Below, one piece after another: positions 35,973-44,893 of a stretch of DNA of 64,000 nt. The notes beneath the pieces were generated by a model. It made no database searches and was not told where the DNA came from. It was given only the letters and a program-made list of their open reading frames with translations. Both the position numbers and the translations under genes were made by a program. The stretch is from contig CBDCOD010000019.1 in NCBI GenBank assembly GCA_965219665.1, forward strand, positions 1 to 64,000, written 5' to 3'. Every line of letters starts with the position of its first letter. Within the stretch, counting starts at the first letter, position 1. The DNA comes from CBDCOD01 sp965219665 (lineage in GTDB: Bacteria; Pseudomonadota; Gammaproteobacteria; CAKMZV01).

Positions 35973-37028
35973 TTAATAGCCTAACGGTAATGAGATGGTT
36001 TTTTCATCACGCGCAGCGCGATAGGCGGCAATTAAGAGTTCAAGCGATTTTAATCCCTCTCTACCATCGGTTTCAGGCTCACATTCACCGCGTAATACTT
36101 CAATAACATTTTTGTAATATAGCGGATGGCCGAATCCGTAAACAGACGTGGTTTCATAGTTTGCCTGTAATACCTCTTTGTCATAAGGCTGCTCATCTGC
36201 AAACTCCCAATGCTGAATATCATTAACAGCGACCCCACCTACACGCACAGTGCCTTTTTCACCCAGAATGGTAATAGATCCCTCATAGTTTTTAGGATAC
36301 GTTAGCATAGTAACATTCATTGAGCCTAAAGCACCGCTGCACCACTTAATATTAAGGACACAAGAATCCTCAGCCTCAATATCACGATCTAAGGTTGCTG
36401 CCATAGCCTGAATTTTTTCTACTGGTCCTATTAACCAATCAATTAAATCAATATAGTGACTTGCCTGATTCATCAACGCGCCACCATCCAACTCCCAGGT
36501 TCCGCGCCAGTCAGCAGCATCGTAGTAGGCTTGAGGGCGTGTCCAAAATACATTTAAGTTCACCATAAAAATGCGCCCAAAACGCTCTTCTTCTATGGCG
36601 CGCTTTAATAACTGAAGTGTTGTATTCCTTCTGTTCTGCTTGACAACAAACAGGCGCACATTGTTCTGCTCACACGCTTTTACCATATCTACTCCATCTT
36701 GCCAGCGGGTAGCCATAGGCTTTTCACTAATGACATGCACACCTGCTGCTGCAATTTCAATCGCTTGTTCTGGATGCATCCCAGACGGAGTACAAATAGA
36801 TACTACATCAAGATTTTCTGATTTAAGCATATCAGTTATAGTGGCATATCCTGTGATTTGCAGTTGTTCTGTAACAGACTGTAATGCTGCGGCATCACTG
36901 TCACAGACAGCCACCAAATCAAAATCCTTTGAGTGCGCTTCAATGGCATCAAAGTGATTCTTGGCAATACGACCACACCCAACAATAGCAATACGAATTT
37001 TTCGATCTTTAATTATGGGATAGCGCAT
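35973..37028 (-). CDS. wlbA: UDP-N-acetyl-hexosaminuronate 3-dehydrogenase, WlbA/WbpB-like
   Basis: Gfo/Idh/MocA oxidoreductase of 351 residues. It has the NAD loop VGCGRIAKNH, EKPMATRWQDG (residues 102-112) and the diagnostic run LFVVKQNRRNTT, WTRPQAYYDAADWRGTW and GGALMNQASHYIDLIDWL, which define the WlbA/WbpB group that oxidises C3 of UDP-GlcNAc uronate. ATG 37028 has a GGAGG site 5 bases upstream and overlaps the stop of the upstream dehydrogenase (TAATG). The usual partners, a PLP aminotransferase (WlbC/WbpE) and a WbpD-type acetyltransferase, are absent from the window. Confidence 0.86.
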   Translation of the reverse strand: MRYPIIKDRKIRIAIVGCGRIAKNHFDAIEAHSKDFDLVAVCDSDAAALQSVTEQLQITGYATITDMLKSENLDVVSICTPSGMHPEQAIEIAAAGVHVISEKPMATRWQDGVDMVKACEQNNVRLFVVKQNRRNTTLQLLKRAIEEERFGRIFMVNLNVFWTRPQAYYDAADWRGTWELDGGALMNQASHYIDLIDWLIGPVEKIQAMAATLDRDIEAEDSCVLNIKWCSGALGSMNVTMLTYPKNYEGSITILGEKGTVRVGGVAVNDIQHWEFADEQPYDKEVLQANYETTSVYGFGHPLYYKNVIEVLRGECEPETDGREGLKSLELLIAAYRAARDEKTISLPLGY

Positions 37029-38296
37029 TAAAGCCTCCAAGTTGGGTTCTCAACAATATTTTTAACATCCATAATAATAGGGGCACCATGTGATATCTTT
37101 TCATAATCTGCCATCGTATATGCCTTAAACTGCCTATGCGCCACGGCAACAATAATAGCATCATATTTCTTATCTGATTGCATAGGGTCATCAATAATGC
37201 CATGCTTATACCACTTACTTTCTTCAGTCGTCTGCACCCAAGGATCATACACATCAACCTGCATACCAAATTCTTTTAACTCTTCTATCACATCAACGAC
37301 TTTCGTATTACGCATATCTGGGCAGTCTTCTTTGAAAGTAACCCCCAAAATTAAGATACTCGTAGCACTTTCGACCGCTTTTCCGGCCTTAGTCATACAT
37401 TTAATTGTCTCACGGACAATATGCCTACTCATATCATTATTGATTTGCCGAGATGCCAAAATCAAGTTAGGCTTATAACCCAATTCTACTGCCTTAAATG
37501 TCAAATAATATGGATCAACCCCTATACAGTGCCCACCAACCAGACCTGGTAGCAGTTTAATAAAATTCCATTTCGTACCTGCTGCCTCTAATACTTCATT
37601 CGTATCAATACCCATTTTCCCAAAAATGAGTGCTAGCTCATTTACTAAGGCAATATTGACATCGCGTTGAGTATTTTCAATCACTTTGGATGCCTCAGCC
37701 ACTTTGATACTAGAAACCAAATGCGTCCCAGCCGTAATGATTTTTTTATACAGACTATCAACCTTTTGTGCTATTGCAGGAGTAGATCCAGAGGTTACCT
37801 TAACAATATTTTCAACCGTATATTTTTTATCACCAGGATTAACACGTTCTGGGGAATATCCACAGTGAAAATCTTGATTAAACTGCAAGCCTGATGCCTT
37901 CTCCAATTCAGGCACACATACCTCCTCTGTCACGCCAGGATAAACAGTAGATTCGTAAATCACTATATCCCCTGATTGCAACACTGAACCAACCGTTTGA
38001 GAGGACTGAATGAGCGGTGTTAAATTAGGCTTGTTCGAAGCATCTATAGGTGTAGGCACTGTTATAATATAAATATTGCATACCTGTGCCTCTTCAATAT
38101 CCGTACAATAATGTATATTGCTCTTTACCTCAGCCAGAACCGCATTCTCAATCTCCAAAGTGCGATCATGACCATTCACTAATTCATCTACACGCTTCTG
38201 GTTTATATCAAAGCCTACTACTGGCATTTTTCGAGCGAAAGCCACTGCCAGTGGCAACCCTACATAACCTAAGCCGATCACACAAACCTTATCCAT
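37028..38296 (-). CDS. tviB: UDP-N-acetylhexosamine 6-dehydrogenase, TviB/WbpO-like
   Basis: Nucleotide-sugar dehydrogenase of 422 residues that oxidises C6 of a UDP-HexNAc to the uronate. It has the Rossmann loop GLGYVGLPLA, IYIITVPTPID, YESTVYPGVTEE, GYSPERVNPGD, the catalytic Cys257 in GGHCIGVDPYY, and GVTFKEDCPDMRNT. These blocks fit the TviB/WbpO group rather than UDP-glucose dehydrogenases. It leads the polysaccharide operon, 67 bases after folD, and feeds the WlbA-like enzyme. GlcNAc or GalNAc specificity is not decided by eye. Confidence 0.88.
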   Translation of the reverse strand: MDKVCVIGLGYVGLPLAVAFARKMPVVGFDINQKRVDELVNGHDRTLEIENAVLAEVKSNIHYCTDIEEAQVCNIYIITVPTPIDASNKPNLTPLIQSSQTVGSVLQSGDIVIYESTVYPGVTEEVCVPELEKASGLQFNQDFHCGYSPERVNPGDKKYTVENIVKVTSGSTPAIAQKVDSLYKKIITAGTHLVSSIKVAEASKVIENTQRDVNIALVNELALIFGKMGIDTNEVLEAAGTKWNFIKLLPGLVGGHCIGVDPYYLTFKAVELGYKPNLILASRQINNDMSRHIVRETIKCMTKAGKAVESATSILILGVTFKEDCPDMRNTKVVDVIEELKEFGMQVDVYDPWVQTTEESKWYKHGIIDDPMQSDKKYDAIIVAVAHRQFKAYTMADYEKISHGAPIIMDVKNIVENPTWRL

Positions 38297-38363
38297 CCTG
38301 CCTCTCTATTTTATAGAGTATTGTCCTCACATTACCCAATATACTATGTATCATAGCCGCATT

Positions 38364-39209
38364 CTATAGCCCTGCAGCTATAACCGTATTCTCCATTAAC
38401 TGAGCAATTGTCATGGGTCCCACTCCACCAGGGACCGGAGTAATCCATGCAGCACGCTGACATGCACTCTCAAAATCCACATCGCCATAAAATGTACCAT
38501 CATCACTACGATGGATACCAACATCTACCACCACGGCGCCTTCACGAATCCAAGCGCCTTGAACCAAATGACGTGCACCCGCTGCAACCACCAGCACCTC
38601 AGCACGTTCAACATGGGAACGCAAATCTTGCACTGTTTGTGTACAAACAGTAACCGTTGCCCCAGCATTAAGCATCTCTAATACCATTGGTCGCCCAACA
38701 ATACGAGAAGCACCGATAATCAACACATCTTTGCCTTGCAAATTAATATCATAATAAGCCAACAAGTGCATCACACCACGAGGAGTACAAGGAGACAACA
38801 CAGCTTTATTTAATGCCAAACTCCCCATACTGTGTGGAACAAAGCCATCTACATCTTTGCTCACTTTAATGCGCTCAATCACCCGATCAGAATTCATATG
38901 CGGCGGCAATGGCAATTGCACCAAAATGCCATGAACTTGCTCAGTCTCATTGAGCAAATCAATCAATTCTAACAGTTCACCTTCTGTCGTTTTTGCATTC
39001 AAATGATAGGCATGCGACTGGATGCCTATTTTTTCACAAGTGCGTTCTTTATTATTAACATAAACCCTAGAAGCGGCATCACCTCCAACTAGAATCACTG
39101 CCAGACCAGGTCTGCGCTTACCTTGATCTACCGCACGACTGATTTTTTCTTCTAAAATTTTTAATTTTTCATCACGCACCACAACGCCATCTAAAATTTT
39201 TGCACTCAT
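38364..39209 (-). CDS. folD: Methylenetetrahydrofolate dehydrogenase/cyclohydrolase
   Basis: Bifunctional folate enzyme converting 5,10-methylene-THF to 10-formyl-THF. The 281-residue protein has the active-site lysine Lys54 in YVNNK, the VQLPLPPHM block, KDVDGFVPHSMG, the dinucleotide loop GASRIVGRPM and the C-terminal PGGVGPMTIAQL. It lies 9 bases downstream of the M16C protease gene, probably co-transcribed. It also marks the right border of the polysaccharide locus. Confidence 0.95.
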   Translation of the reverse strand: MSAKILDGVVVRDEKLKILEEKISRAVDQGKRRPGLAVILVGGDAASRVYVNNKERTCEKIGIQSHAYHLNAKTTEGELLELIDLLNETEQVHGILVQLPLPPHMNSDRVIERIKVSKDVDGFVPHSMGSLALNKAVLSPCTPRGVMHLLAYYDINLQGKDVLIIGASRIVGRPMVLEMLNAGATVTVCTQTVQDLRSHVERAEVLVVAAGARHLVQGAWIREGAVVVDVGIHRSDDGTFYGDVDFESACQRAAWITPVPGGVGPMTIAQLMENTVIAAGL

Positions 39210-39218
39210 ATTCCTTAG

Positions 39219-42092
39219 TTACACTCCTAATTTTTCAAGTTTGTACCCCTGAGCACTACACCGTTCTGCGCTCGCCATATTACTAATCACTGCTCTAGAA
39301 CAATCTGCTGTCAAATACAGCTCCCCAGTACGCCTTAAATCATTAATAGAAACATCCAGAATGCGCTCCCTATAAAGCGAACGCCACTCCAAGTCATGGC
39401 CATGCAATGCACCAAAAAACGTACGGCTTGCTTCTGCAGCAGGCGTTAGAGGCGCATCCATTTTGGCAATCGCACCCAAAATTGCCGCATCTAATTGTTT
39501 AGTGTCATGAGTTTGACTGACCAACCAGTCAATTGAATTATCAAAGTCCTGGAGTGTATCTTCCAAACGAGGATCGCGATAGGAGAAGAAACGGAAGCTA
39601 GCAGTGTCAGCACTATACTGCGCTCCCCCTCCATAAGCCCCTCCCTGCTCGCGGATAGCAGTGTGCAAGAACCCATTGCGTAAGAAATGCGATAAAACAA
39701 CAAGTGCCGCTGCATCTGGGTGAGAAGCTGGAACTGCTGCGTGTGCCTGTCCGCAATAATGAACTTGTGTAGACATTGTCCAGACTACATTCTGTTGCTT
39801 GGGAGAAGACTGCTTAAATAGAGGATGCCCTGAGATAGATTGAGATTGAGGAACCACATGCTGTTGCATAATATTGACGCCTTCCTCATCCCCTATTAGC
39901 AACCACAATGGCTTATCACATGCAAACTTACGGTATAGATTTTCTAATTGCTGCGCCAAAATTTCTGTTCCACTATTTTGCAAGCTATTATGCAGTTTAA
40001 TTATCCGTTGGACTGCCTTCAGACCCGACCACTGATAATTAAATTGGGCATGAGCATTGAGCCCACTTGCTGCAGCATCCATAGCTAATAGATGCCCCTT
40101 CTGCGCTACACCTTGCTCACTTTGGTAGCGCAGCTGAGCAAACAACTCTCCTAACCGCTCATGCTCATCAAAATGTACTGTGGAACGCAAATCGCTAATA
40201 TACTCAACCAATTTAGGCACATAACGATTAAGCGCCTTCCCTGAAAAGACTAAATAAGCATTATGTTTTTCCACATCCTCAGGGCGCATACCAATATGTG
40301 CATTCATGCTAATGCCACCCGTATAGCGCGCCAATGCAATTTGTGTCTGCTTGTAATCGCGCCCAGCAGAACCCAACTGAGCCGCCACATTGATAAGCCA
40401 CGGCAATGTTTCTATTTCTTGAGCATTTAAGGATGGCATAGGCTGAATAGCGCGAATATATGACAACCCATTCGTACGCACTGAAAAAACCTGAGCACTG
40501 TTAGCAATTGGCTGTACTTCCGTAATCGTGCGCTCAACATCTTTTACGTGGATTTTAGGCAATACTGATACATCTTCTTCTGCTTCTTGACGCATCTGCA
40601 GTTGCTGATTAAATTGCACTATATCCTGTTTCTGTTGCTTTTCCATCTGCTGCGAAACTTGTTGTAAGCGCTGCTGCTCCTTCGCGAGCATTTGTTTAGA
40701 TTTTTTAAGGCTAGGCACTAACTGTAGTGATACCCTGTGCAAATTATTGAGTAGCCAACTTTGTACTAATTTCGGAATAAAACGTGGATCTGTACACTCT
40801 TTGCGTAGCCTCTCTAGTGCCGCATCGATATCTACACGATCAACCACTGAACCACCATGAATTGCTGCAGTTAAGCCCGACAAAATAAGCCCTAAACCAT
40901 AAGGGTACCCCCCTCCAGCTATTTCACGCTGCCCTAGCTCTAACTGGTGCATGACCCCTTCTACTAATGCTACATCTATACCACCCTCTACCACCTTCTC
41001 CAATTCTGATAGAACCAAGGCCTCCAAAGACTCTATATGTCCCGCTTCACAGCCTTCTAAGCCAACTGTAAACTGCATTTGTCTATGCTCATCTTCTAGC
41101 CCGCACAATGGTGACGGTGTCTGCCCTAAGTCACTGTTCTCTAAAGCCACACGTAACGGTGAGCCACCATTATCTAATAGCACCCCACTTAACAGGTGGG
41201 CACGCAATACCTCATTAATATCCGCGCTCTCTCCCCACAACCAAGATATAACCAAATGTGTCCTCTGGGCGCTATCCTCCTCATCGAAGGCATACTCTCC
41301 TTGTGCAGATATTGGGGTAGTAATAGGTTTTTCTAAAGGCACTAACGGAACCGCCTCAGCCGGTTCAAAAGCCTTTAGAACCCGCTTTTCAAAAACTGCT
41401 TGTAGATTTGTAGGGGTTTCCGAACCAAAAGTTAGAAATATCGCATTAGACGGATGATAATGCTTTTTATGGAAATCGACCAACTGTTGATAGGATAAAT
41501 CTGGAATGGCTTCAGGCTCTCCTCCACTATTGTAATGATACGTCACAGTCGGGTATAAATAACTACACAATTCGTGCCACAACACCCGTGCAGGAGTGCT
41601 CATCGCCCCTTTCATTTCATTAAATACGACTCCCTTATATACCAATTCTGATGCCGTATCGCCACTGGTAGCAAAGTCATAACGCCAACCTTCTTGCCTA
41701 AAATCTTGCTCAGATAATATAGGAAAGAATGCCGCATCCAAATACACATCTAATAAATTGTAAAAATCAGTACGATTACAACTGGCAAAAGGATATGCTG
41801 TCCAGTCACTGGCGGTGAAGGCATTCATAAAGGTATTCAGAGAACGCCGTGTCATCAGAAAGAATGGGTCACGCACTGGATAACGCTTGCTGCCACATAA
41901 CACCGTGTGCTCTAAAATATGCGCAACACCGGTAGAATCAGTCGGTACCGTACGAAACGCTACCATAAAGACCTGCTCCTTACTATCGCAGGCAAAATGG
42001 TAATGCGAACAGCCTAACCGCTGATGCTTATAGTGCTGTAACTCAACACCGATTGCCTCAATTTCTTTCTTATCAACTAATGAAAAACTCAT
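39219..42092 (-). CDS. M16C metalloprotease (PreP/insulinase type)
   Basis: A 957-residue zinc peptidase resembling presequence protease PreP. The inverted zinc motif H-x-x-E-H is at residues 58-62 (HILEH) within GVAHILEHTVLCGSKRYPVRDPFF, with the third ligand glutamate expected in NEMKGAM about 80 residues later. Two homologous halves are joined by a charged helical linker around residues 460-500 rich in Lys, Gln and Glu, typical of the M16C-associated region. No signal peptide is present, so it is probably cytoplasmic and degrades short unstructured peptides. ATG is clear. Gene order protease-folD is shared on one strand. Confidence 0.88.
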   Translation of the reverse strand: MSFSLVDKKEIEAIGVELQHYKHQRLGCSHYHFACDSKEQVFMVAFRTVPTDSTGVAHILEHTVLCGSKRYPVRDPFFLMTRRSLNTFMNAFTASDWTAYPFASCNRTDFYNLLDVYLDAAFFPILSEQDFRQEGWRYDFATSGDTASELVYKGVVFNEMKGAMSTPARVLWHELCSYLYPTVTYHYNSGGEPEAIPDLSYQQLVDFHKKHYHPSNAIFLTFGSETPTNLQAVFEKRVLKAFEPAEAVPLVPLEKPITTPISAQGEYAFDEEDSAQRTHLVISWLWGESADINEVLRAHLLSGVLLDNGGSPLRVALENSDLGQTPSPLCGLEDEHRQMQFTVGLEGCEAGHIESLEALVLSELEKVVEGGIDVALVEGVMHQLELGQREIAGGGYPYGLGLILSGLTAAIHGGSVVDRVDIDAALERLRKECTDPRFIPKLVQSWLLNNLHRVSLQLVPSLKKSKQMLAKEQQRLQQVSQQMEKQQKQDIVQFNQQLQMRQEAEEDVSVLPKIHVKDVERTITEVQPIANSAQVFSVRTNGLSYIRAIQPMPSLNAQEIETLPWLINVAAQLGSAGRDYKQTQIALARYTGGISMNAHIGMRPEDVEKHNAYLVFSGKALNRYVPKLVEYISDLRSTVHFDEHERLGELFAQLRYQSEQGVAQKGHLLAMDAAASGLNAHAQFNYQWSGLKAVQRIIKLHNSLQNSGTEILAQQLENLYRKFACDKPLWLLIGDEEGVNIMQQHVVPQSQSISGHPLFKQSSPKQQNVVWTMSTQVHYCGQAHAAVPASHPDAAALVVLSHFLRNGFLHTAIREQGGAYGGGAQYSADTASFRFFSYRDPRLEDTLQDFDNSIDWLVSQTHDTKQLDAAILGAIAKMDAPLTPAAEASRTFFGALHGHDLEWRSLYRERILDVSINDLRRTGELYLTADCSRAVISNMASAERCSAQGYKLEKLGV

Positions 42093-42182
42093 TACAACCC
42101 TTACAATTTTTGACGATAAATCACAAAATTATCATTTTGTAGATTGTTACTTCTAATTTTAATTTTAGGAGGGCGAGCCTTC

Positions 42183-42866
42183 TTAAAACTGCCAGCCTTG
42201 ATTTCTGAGTAGGCCCGCCAGTTTAGGCCAACGCGTGCGTTTTTCAGGAAAATGCGATAACTGAAAGATTCTGGCACCGCTAAATTTCTTAATGGCTTCC
42301 ATGTTATCCATCAACAGCTTAGACTCTCCTGCCGCATCGTTGACTATAACACTATGCAGTGCAATACCTTCCTGCTGCAAGACATTGAGTGCTAACAAAG
42401 CATGATTGATACACCCTAGCCTGTTACGCACAACCAAAACTGCAGGCAATTTTAAGCGCTTTGCCAAGTCGGCACATAATCCATCTTCTGCCATTGGTGA
42501 GTACACACCACCTGCCCCCTCAACCAGCAAGAAATCGTCCGCTGTAACACCTCGCAAAACCGCATCCTGTAACTGTGTAATCGTTATGGGAGTCCCTGCT
42601 CTACGAGCTGCCAAGTCAGGCGCAACTGCATCCTCAAAAGCAAAGGGAGTTACCATATCTGGATTATTGTCAGTACCACTTGCCTCTATGAGAGCCTGCG
42701 TATCTTCGCACATGAGCGTCTTATCTGCCTGAGAGAGGCAGCCTGATGCAACTGGCTTGCGTGGCACCACCCTATATTTCTGCCCACGCAATAAGTGTGC
42801 TATAGCAGCAGCAACTTCCGTTTTTCCTACTTCAGTATCGGTCCCTGTAACAAACAAACCCTGCAT
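42183..42866 (-). CDS. bioD: Dethiobiotin synthetase
   Basis: ATP-dependent enzyme closing the ureido ring of dethiobiotin from diaminopelargonate and CO2. The P-loop variant GTDTEVGKTE occupies residues 8-17, VPRKPVASG holds the substrate lysine, and VEGAGGVYSPM is the second nucleotide block. The length of 227 residues is normal. It follows purC by 21 bases on the same strand and has no other biotin genes beside it in the window. Confidence 0.93.
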   Translation of the reverse strand: MQGLFVTGTDTEVGKTEVAAAIAHLLRGQKYRVVPRKPVASGCLSQADKTLMCEDTQALIEASGTDNNPDMVTPFAFEDAVAPDLAARRAGTPITITQLQDAVLRGVTADDFLLVEGAGGVYSPMAEDGLCADLAKRLKLPAVLVVRNRLGCINHALLALNVLQQEGIALHSVIVNDAAGESKLLMDNMEAIKKFSGARIFQLSHFPEKRTRWPKLAGLLRNQGWQF

Positions 42867-42887
42867 CAGGCAATAGAAAGTATAGCG

Positions 42888-43763
42888 TTAACCCAACAAA
42901 ATACGCTGAATGTCAAAATAGCGACCTTGTATGCGCTGCACGATTTCACTAGGCAAAATGGGGCCTGGTGGCGTTTTATCCCAATCAAGTGTCTCTAAGT
43001 AGTCTCGTAGAATTTGCTTATCAAAACTTTCAGGCGACGTGCCCACCTGATAATGCTGCACATCCCAAAAGCGCGAAGAATCGGGTGTTAGTGCCTCATC
43101 CATAAGCACCAAATTATCATCCTCATCTAATCCAAATTCAAACTTAGTGTCTGCCATAATAATTCCACGCTCTAAAGCATACGCTGCCGCCCAGTCATAT
43201 AACTGCACACTAATATCCCGTATTTGCTTAGCACGCCCCTCACCTAATATATCAACAGTCTGCTCAAATGAAATATTTTCGTCATGATCACCCACTGCTG
43301 CTTTAGTGGATGGTGTATATAGGGTGTGGGGCAGTTGTTGCGCCTGCTGTAATCCTTGCGGCAATTCAAGCCCACAAACCGCGCCTGTTTTTTGATAATC
43401 CTTCCAACCCGATCCAATTAAATAACCACGAACAATTGCTTCTACAGGTAGTGGCTTTAAGCGCTGTACGACCATTGCATGACGTCCTACACGTTCTACC
43501 TCACCAGCTGTCAGCACAGAACTTAAATCAAAGTCCGTTAATAGATGGTTAGGGACAATATGGCTTGATTTAGCAAACCAAAATTTAGAAATATCGGTCA
43601 ACACTATCCCTTTATCTGGGATAAGGTCGGGCAGCACTACATCAAAAGCTGAAACTCGGTCCGTGGACACCATTAGCAATTTATCATCACCAACAGCATA
43701 TATATCACGAACTTTCCCTTGGTTAATTAACGGAAGTGAGTCAATTTGGAATGGATTAGACAT
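42888..43763 (-). CDS. purC: Phosphoribosylaminoimidazole-succinocarboxamide synthase
   Basis: SAICAR synthase of purine biosynthesis, joining aspartate to CAIR with ATP. The 291-residue protein belongs to the longer class (yeast-like) rather than the ~237-residue E. coli type. It has GKVRDIYAVGDDKLLMVSTDRVSAFDV, the VEAIVRGYLIGSGWKDYQ block and DTKFEFGLDEDDNLVLMDE. The gene is divergent from the XRE pair, with a 257-base gap that holds a perfect dyad at 43917-43945. Confidence 0.94.
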   Translation of the reverse strand: MSNPFQIDSLPLINQGKVRDIYAVGDDKLLMVSTDRVSAFDVVLPDLIPDKGIVLTDISKFWFAKSSHIVPNHLLTDFDLSSVLTAGEVERVGRHAMVVQRLKPLPVEAIVRGYLIGSGWKDYQKTGAVCGLELPQGLQQAQQLPHTLYTPSTKAAVGDHDENISFEQTVDILGEGRAKQIRDISVQLYDWAAAYALERGIIMADTKFEFGLDEDDNLVLMDEALTPDSSRFWDVQHYQVGTSPESFDKQILRDYLETLDWDKTPPGPILPSEIVQRIQGRYFDIQRILLG

Positions 43764-43916
43764 AGAAATAATATAAAGATTAATAAGGCCAACACAAAGC
43801 TGCCATTATACTTCTTGGACCGCTCCTCTGCCAGTACGCTTCATCATGTAGTTAAGAACAACAGGAAGCCACCATCAACACGTCATACTCTGAAACGCAC
43901 CTTTTCACTGATTGCC

Positions 43917-43977
43917 TCGAATGCGACATCTAGTGTCGCATTCGAACACTTGACCGCTTGATAATAACGAATAATTG
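43917..43977 (+). promoter_or_regulatory. Perfect 12-bp dyad and putative promoter before the XRE pair
   Basis: A perfect inverted repeat has 12-bp arms (43917-43928, TCGAATGCGACA, and 43934-43945) around the 5-base spacer TCTAG. Five bases later is a possible promoter: TTGACC (43950-43955) and, 16 bases on, TAATTG (43972-43977). The XRE start follows about 40 bases after. There is no T tract, so it is more likely an operator than a terminator. Autoregulation by the first XRE protein is inference. Confidence 0.6.
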
Positions 43978-44020
43978 TGCTAAAAATAGCATCCTTTTCA
44001 ACTAACCGAACAAAATGATT

Positions 44021-44383
44021 ATGAGTAAGCACGACAACTACGAATTTTTATTGCGCCTTCAACAAGCCATAAAAGCACATGAACCGATTAACCGTAAACA
44101 GTTAGCATACAAAATTGGCGTCTCTGAACGAACATTAAGTAGATGGTTAAAAGGGAATAACTGCCCCAAGCAGGATAATATTAAAGCGCTCGCATATGAA
44201 TTGAACGTTTCTATGCAATGGCTGATATCTGGTGAAGCGCACGCACAGAACACTACGACTTATGCCGGCATTAAAAATAATCCGTATAGCCAAGAATTAG
44301 TCAAGCTCCTGAATAATGTTTCTATAAAACATCGTGCCTTTTTGGTACAAGAGTTAGGTGCACTCTTAAAACAAACCATTTAA
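44021..44383 (+). CDS. XRE-family helix-turn-helix regulator 1
   Basis: A 120-residue DNA-binding protein. The helix-turn-helix covers about residues 22-70 (NRKQLAYKIGVSERTLSRWL is the HTH core) and is followed by the LNVSMQWLISGE motif common to phage-type and Xre-like repressors. A short C-terminal helical segment may dimerise. There is an earlier in-frame ATG at 44015; neither start has a good ribosome site. It is paralogous to the next gene. Target genes are unknown, but the dyad just upstream of its promoter is an obvious candidate. Confidence 0.82.
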   Translation: MSKHDNYEFLLRLQQAIKAHEPINRKQLAYKIGVSERTLSRWLKGNNCPKQDNIKALAYELNVSMQWLISGEAHAQNTTTYAGIKNNPYSQELVKLLNNVSIKHRAFLVQELGALLKQTI

Positions 44384-44415
44384 AAATCAACAACATCTCA
44401 CTAAAGGTATTTAAT

Positions 44416-44808
44416 ATGAATAACTCTTATATCCGCTTCCTTCATTTCAGGCATACCCTATCACAACGACTGCGACAACTGTGTTATGGGCACAATAACT
44501 CACTCATAAATGTGCCCTATCTTGCTAATCAGCTCAATGTTTCTGCATGCACGCTACACAGATGGCTAAATGGAACATCTGTTCCCAGCAAAGATAACTT
44601 AGTGAGCATTTCCAAATATTTCAATGTCTCACTAGAATGGCTTATCAGCGGCAGTTTGAGCACTGAAGAAAACACACCCATTGTTTATGATGCAGAACTA
44701 GAGTTGCATAAATTATTTGCTAAGTTAAGTAGCAAAAAACAACGCGCCTTTTTGGACATATGTCGCAGCTTAGTTTGTTGGCTTAACATGCAAATTCACC
44801 AAAAATAA
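44416..44808 (+). CDS. XRE-family helix-turn-helix regulator 2
   Basis: A 130-residue protein with the same layout as the preceding regulator: HTH at about residues 33-80 (VPYLANQLNVSACTLHRWLN), the FNVSLEWLISGS motif, and a C-terminal region that ends in KKQRAFLDICRSL, like the KHRAFLVQELGAL end of its neighbour. The two are tandem paralogues 32 bases apart with an AAGG ribosome site for the second. The recognition helices differ (SERTLSRWL against SACTLHRWL), so they may bind different sites or form heterodimers. No toxin or phage genes are next to them. Confidence 0.8.
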   Translation: MNNSYIRFLHFRHTLSQRLRQLCYGHNNSLINVPYLANQLNVSACTLHRWLNGTSVPSKDNLVSISKYFNVSLEWLISGSLSTEENTPIVYDAELELHKLFAKLSSKKQRAFLDICRSLVCWLNMQIHQK

Positions 44809-44837
44809 AACCATTTTTTGCGCTTAAAAAGCATTAT

Positions 44838-44868
44838 AAAAAAGAGGGCAGTGTAAAACACTGCCCTC
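44838..44868 (-). terminator. Rho-independent terminator of aceA
   Basis: A perfect 11-bp stem (44844-44854 with 44858-44868) with a 3-base loop. On the reverse strand it is followed by six T (44838-44843), placing it 26 bases after the aceA stop. It could also stop the XRE transcript from the other side, though the forward-strand T tract is weak. Confidence 0.88.
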
Positions 44869-44893
44869 TATCTACCTCAACTACTTTGACAAG

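Noticed and set aside
44015..44808. Prophage repressor region
   Set aside because: The two XRE proteins are phage-repressor-like, but no integrase, attachment site or structural gene is near.
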